This document shows positions 61,227-64,000 of a stretch of DNA of 64,000 bases, in pieces; position 1 is the stretch's first letter, and every line of letters begins with the position of its first letter. A model generated the notes under the pieces. It made no database searches and was not told where the DNA came from. It saw only the letters and a program-made list of their open reading frames with translations. Source of the stretch: Sphingomonas leidyi (GTDB lineage: Bacteria > Pseudomonadota > Alphaproteobacteria > Sphingomonadales > Sphingomonadaceae); the NCBI RefSeq assembly GCF_011761945.1, contig NZ_JAASQV010000001.1:248001-312000 (forward strand). Direction: 5' to 3'. Both the position numbers and the translations under genes were made by a program.

Positions 61227-61985
61227 ATGCGCACTGGCGTGATCGCGAAGAAGTTGGGGATGACCCGCCTGTTCCAGGACGACGGCCGCCACGTGCCCGT
61301 CACCGTCCTGGCGCTCGAAGGCGTGCAGGTCGTCTCCGTCCGCGAAAAGGATCGCGACGGCTATACCGCCGTCCAGCTCGGCGCCGGCACGGCGAAGAGC
61401 AAGAATGTCGCCAAGCCGCAGCGCGGCCATTTCGGCAAGGCCGAAGTCGAGCCCAAGGCGGTGGTCCATGAGTTCCGCGTCGACGCGGACGGCCTGCTCG
61501 AAGTGGGCGCCGAGATCTCGGCCGACCATTATGTCGCCGGCCAGTTCGTCGACATCCAGGGCAAGACGCAGGGCAAGGGCTTTGCGGGCGGCATGAAGCG
61601 TTGGGGCTTCGGCGGTCTGCGCGCCACCCACGGCGTCTCGGTCTCGCACCGCTCGCTCGGTTCGACCGGTCAGCGCCAGGATCCGGGCAAGGTCTTCAAG
61701 AACAAGAAGATGGCCGGCCACATGGGCGACAAGTTCCGCACCCAGCAGAACCTCGAGATCGTCGGCACCGACGTCGAGCGCGGCCTGATCTTCGTCAAGG
61801 GCTCGGTCCCTGGCTCGAAGGGCGGCTGGCTGTTCGTGAAGGACGCCGTGAAGGTCGCCCGCCCCGACGCCGCGCCGTTCCCGGCCGGCATCAAGTCGGT
61901 CGCCAACAACAACGACACCGCCCCCGCGGAGACCCCGGCTGAAGTGACCGAGGCCCCCGAGGCGACCGAAGGCCAGGAGGGCTAA
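61227..61985 (+). CDS. rplC: 50S ribosomal protein L3
   Basis: Protein of 252 residues ([38 protein letters not shown]). The glutamine that is methylated in many L3 proteins lies near [25 protein letters not shown]-terminal Ala/Pro/Glu-rich acidic tail of about 25 residues ([21 protein letters not shown]) is longer than in E. coli. First of the tightly linked L3-L4-L23-L2-S19 genes; the L4 start directly follows the stop. Confidence 0.98.
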   Translation: MRTGVIAKKLGMTRLFQDDGRHVPVTVLALEGVQVVSVREKDRDGYTAVQLGAGTAKSKNVAKPQRGHFGKAEVEPKAVVHEFRVDADGLLEVGAEISADHYVAGQFVDIQGKTQGKGFAGGMKRWGFGGLRATHGVSVSHRSLGSTGQRQDPGKVFKNKKMAGHMGDKFRTQQNLEIVGTDVERGLIFVKGSVPGSKGGWLFVKDAVKVARPDAAPFPAGIKSVANNNDTAPAETPAEVTEAPEATEGQEG

Positions 61986-62600
61986 GTGAAGGTCAAGGTT
62001 CAAACCCTCGACGCCAAGGCATCGGGCGACATCGAGCTCAACGACGGCGTCTTCGCTGTCGAGCCGCGCGCCGACATCCTGCACCGCGTCGTCACCTGGC
62101 AGCTCGAGAAGCGCCGCGCCACCGCGCGCGGCACCCGCGAGCGCGCCGACGTCGCCCGTTCGGGCAAGAAGTTCGGTCGCCAGAAGGGCGGCGGCACCGC
62201 CCGTCACGGCGATCGCCGCGCCCCGGTGTTCATCGGCGGCGGTAAGGCGCACGGCGCTCGCGTTCGCGACTTCAATCCGTCGCTGAACAAGAAGATCCGC
62301 GCGCTCGGCCTGAAGATGGCCCTCAGCAGCCACGCCAAGGCGGGTTCGCTGATCGTCGTCGACGCGTTCGGCACCGCCAAGACCGCGGAGCTCAAGGCGC
62401 AGTTCGCCAAGCTCGGCACCGGCAAGACCGCGCTGGTGATCGACGGCGAGGCCGGCAACGGCTTCCTGGCCGCGCGCAACCTGATCGGCGTGAACGTCCT
62501 CCCCGCGGTGGGCGCCAACGTCTACGACATCCTGAAGCACGACACGCTGGTCCTGACCCGCGCTGCCGTCGAGAAGCTGGAGGCGCGCTTCAATGGCTAA
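61986..62600 (+). CDS. rplD: 50S ribosomal protein L4
   Basis: Protein of 204 residues starting at GTG 61986, with no gap after L3. The exit-tunnel loop [21 protein letters not shown] is present. In E. coli L4 represses the S10 operon through the rpsJ leader. Its end overlaps the L23 start by 8 bp. Confidence 0.98.
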   Translation: MKVKVQTLDAKASGDIELNDGVFAVEPRADILHRVVTWQLEKRRATARGTRERADVARSGKKFGRQKGGGTARHGDRRAPVFIGGGKAHGARVRDFNPSLNKKIRALGLKMALSSHAKAGSLIVVDAFGTAKTAELKAQFAKLGTGKTALVIDGEAGNGFLAARNLIGVNVLPAVGANVYDILKHDTLVLTRAAVEKLEARFNG

Positions 62601-62913
62601 GAAGCAGGCAGCCGCGATCGACAACCGTCATTATGACGTGATTGTCGCGCCGCACATCACCGAGAAGTCGACGCTCGTCTCCGAGCACAACGCCGTTGTG
62701 TTCAAGGTCGCCGGCGACGCCACGAAGCCCGAGATCAAGGCCGCCGTCGAGGCGCTCTGGAAGGTCAAGGTGACCGGCGTCAACACGATCGTCCAGAAGG
62801 GCAAGACCAAGAAGTGGAAGGGCGCCCCCTACAAGCGCTCTGACGTGAAGAAGGCTATCGTGACGCTCGCCGACGGCGACCAGATCGACGTGACCTCGGG
62901 GGTCAATTCGTAA
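62593..62913 (+). CDS. rplW: 50S ribosomal protein L23
   Basis: Protein of 106 residues ([27 protein letters not shown]) at the tunnel exit, docking site for trigger factor and SRP. Overlaps L4 by 8 bp and shares one base with the start of L2 (TAATG). Confidence 0.98.
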   Translation: MAKKQAAAIDNRHYDVIVAPHITEKSTLVSEHNAVVFKVAGDATKPEIKAAVEALWKVKVTGVNTIVQKGKTKKWKGAPYKRSDVKKAIVTLADGDQIDVTSGVNS

Positions 62914-63764
62914 TGGCACTCAAGAATTACAATCCGACGTCGCCTGGCGTCCGCGGCCTGATCCTGATCGACCGTTCGGCCCTGTACAAGGGTCGCCCGG
63001 TCAAGGCGCTGACCGAGGGCAAGACCAAGACCGGCGGCCGCAACAACAAGGGCCATGTGACCTCGCGCGGCATCGCCGGCGGCCACAAGCAGCGCTATCG
63101 TATCATCGATTTCAAGCGCCGCCTGTGGGACGTCGAGGGCACCGTCGAGCGGATCGAATATGATCCCAACCGCACCGCCTTCATCGCGCTGGTCAACTAC
63201 GGCGCCGACGAGAACGGCAAGGACCGCGTCGCCTATATCATCGCGCCGCAGCGCCTCGCCGTCGGCGACAAGGTGATCGCCGGCAAGAAGACCGACGTGA
63301 AGCCGGGCAATGCCATGGAGCTGTCGTCGATGCCGGTCGGCACCATCGTCCACAATGTGGAGATGAAGCCGGGCAAGGGCGGTCAGATCGCCCGTTCGGC
63401 GGGCACCTATGTGCAGGTCGTCGGCCGCGACCGCGGCATGGTCATCGTCCGCCTGAACTCGGGCGAGCAGCGCTACATCCACGGCAACTGCATGGCGACG
63501 GTCGGTGCGGTGTCCAACCCGGACAACCAGAACACCAACCTCGGCAAGGCCGGCCGCAACCGCTGGAAGGGCATCCGCCCGCTGACCCGCGGTGTCGCGA
63601 AGAACCCGGTCGACCACCCGCATGGCGGTGGTGAAGGCCGGACCTCGGGCGGCCGCCACCCGGTCACCCCGTGGGGCAAGCCGACCAAGGGTGCGCGCAC
63701 CCGCCACAACAAGGCGACGGACAAGATGATCATCCGCAGCCGTCACGCGAAGAAGAAGGGCTAA
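62913..63764 (+). CDS. rplB: 50S ribosomal protein L2
   Basis: Protein of 283 residues ([27 protein letters not shown]). The conserved histidine needed for peptidyl transfer and subunit joining lies in [31 protein letters not shown] few residues longer than E. coli L2. Starts on the L23 stop codon. Confidence 0.98.
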   Translation: MALKNYNPTSPGVRGLILIDRSALYKGRPVKALTEGKTKTGGRNNKGHVTSRGIAGGHKQRYRIIDFKRRLWDVEGTVERIEYDPNRTAFIALVNYGADENGKDRVAYIIAPQRLAVGDKVIAGKKTDVKPGNAMELSSMPVGTIVHNVEMKPGKGGQIARSAGTYVQVVGRDRGMVIVRLNSGEQRYIHGNCMATVGAVSNPDNQNTNLGKAGRNRWKGIRPLTRGVAKNPVDHPHGGGEGRTSGGRHPVTPWGKPTKGARTRHNKATDKMIIRSRHAKKKG

Positions 63765-63767
63765 CCG

Positions 63768-64000
63768 ATGGCTCGCTCCGTTTGGAAGGGTCCGTTCGTG
63801 GACCTCCACCTGCTCAAGAAGGCGCAGACCGCGCAGGAGCAGGGCACCCGCGCCGGTCCGATCAAGACCTGGTCGCGCCGCTCGACGATCCTGCCGGACT
63901 TTGTCGGCCTGACGTTCAGCGTCTACAATGGCCGCAAGTTCGTGCCGGTCTCGGTCAACGAGGACATGGTCGGCATGAAGCTCGGCGAATTCGCGCCGAC
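63768..64000 (+). CDS. rpsS: 30S ribosomal protein S19 (partial)
   Basis: Begins 3 bp after the L2 stop ([29 protein letters not shown]). The window ends at about residue 77, so the C-terminus is missing. The [29 protein letters not shown] segment is typical of S19. Confidence 0.97.
   Translation, partial: MARSVWKGPFVDLHLLKKAQTAQEQGTRAGPIKTWSRRSTILPDFVGLTFSVYNGRKFVPVSVNEDMVGMKLGEFAP

Overview
The window is one continuous stretch of high-GC (roughly two-thirds G+C) chromosomal DNA that reads as a sphingomonad alphaproteobacterium. Pointers to this are a CtrA master regulator with GANTC sites in its upstream region, a CpdR response regulator, a PhoK/SPAP-type alkaline phosphatase, an uninterrupted str-S10 ribosomal cluster, RcnB- and SapC-family proteins, and short palindromes of the type scattered between sphingomonad genes. 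I see no insertion sequence, integrase, phage gene or CRISPR array. Base composition and gene style are even throughout, so this looks like core chromosome with a few species-variable genes.

Layout. 1-11.2 kb: a Tat-exported amidohydrolase cut by the window edge, an RNA helicase/thioredoxin/DUF1289 unit with ATGA overlaps, a D-2-hydroxyacid dehydrogenase, SapC, cytochrome b561, an apparent orphan small RNA gene, an N-formylglutamate amidohydrolase divergent from cpdR, tRNA-Val(GAC), a methyltransferase and a soluble chemoreceptor-like protein. 11.3-21.6 kb: a degenerate ABC ATPase and then the valine catabolic genes mmsA, isobutyryl-CoA-type dehydrogenase, 3-hydroxyisobutyryl-CoA hydrolase, a small YunG-like gene, enoyl-CoA hydratase and mmsB. 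Together these cover isobutyryl-CoA to propionyl-CoA. They are interrupted by a sterol-desaturase-like gene, a membrane-bound AraC regulator, a polysaccharide deacetylase and a divergent cold-shock protein.

21.7-31.1 kb: a beta-helix protein, the alkaline phosphatase, a DsbD-like thiol reductase with a redoxin, the ATP-grasp/alpha-E/transglutaminase triad, and the N-end-rule transferase bpt. 31.1-45.7 kb: a GANTC-dense gap, threonine ammonia-lyase, an amidohydrolase, an HPP protein, ctrA, a LysR regulator near pirin and wrbA, a VanY-type peptidase, a secreted repeat protein with a mannan-binding-lectin-like end, RNA-modification and ribosome-rescue genes, an AraC/DUF2306 divergent pair, msrC and an RcnB-like protein. 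45.7-55.7 kb: an M28 peptidase, a universal stress protein, pyruvate dehydrogenase E2 and E3 with a thioesterase between them, membrane proteins, DUF3140, GFA and DUF4142 proteins, and a bactofilin. 55.7-64 kb: the str and S10 ribosomal genes from rpsL to a truncated rpsS.

The most interesting non-coding signals are a promoter-hairpin-hairpin-terminator unit at 6626-6764, two dense GANTC clusters (31243-31436 and 36255-36373), a palindrome at 9841-9896 that supplies the stop codons of two convergent genes, and hairpins in the ribosomal spacers. RpsL carries arginine at position 88, the classical streptomycin-resistance substitution.
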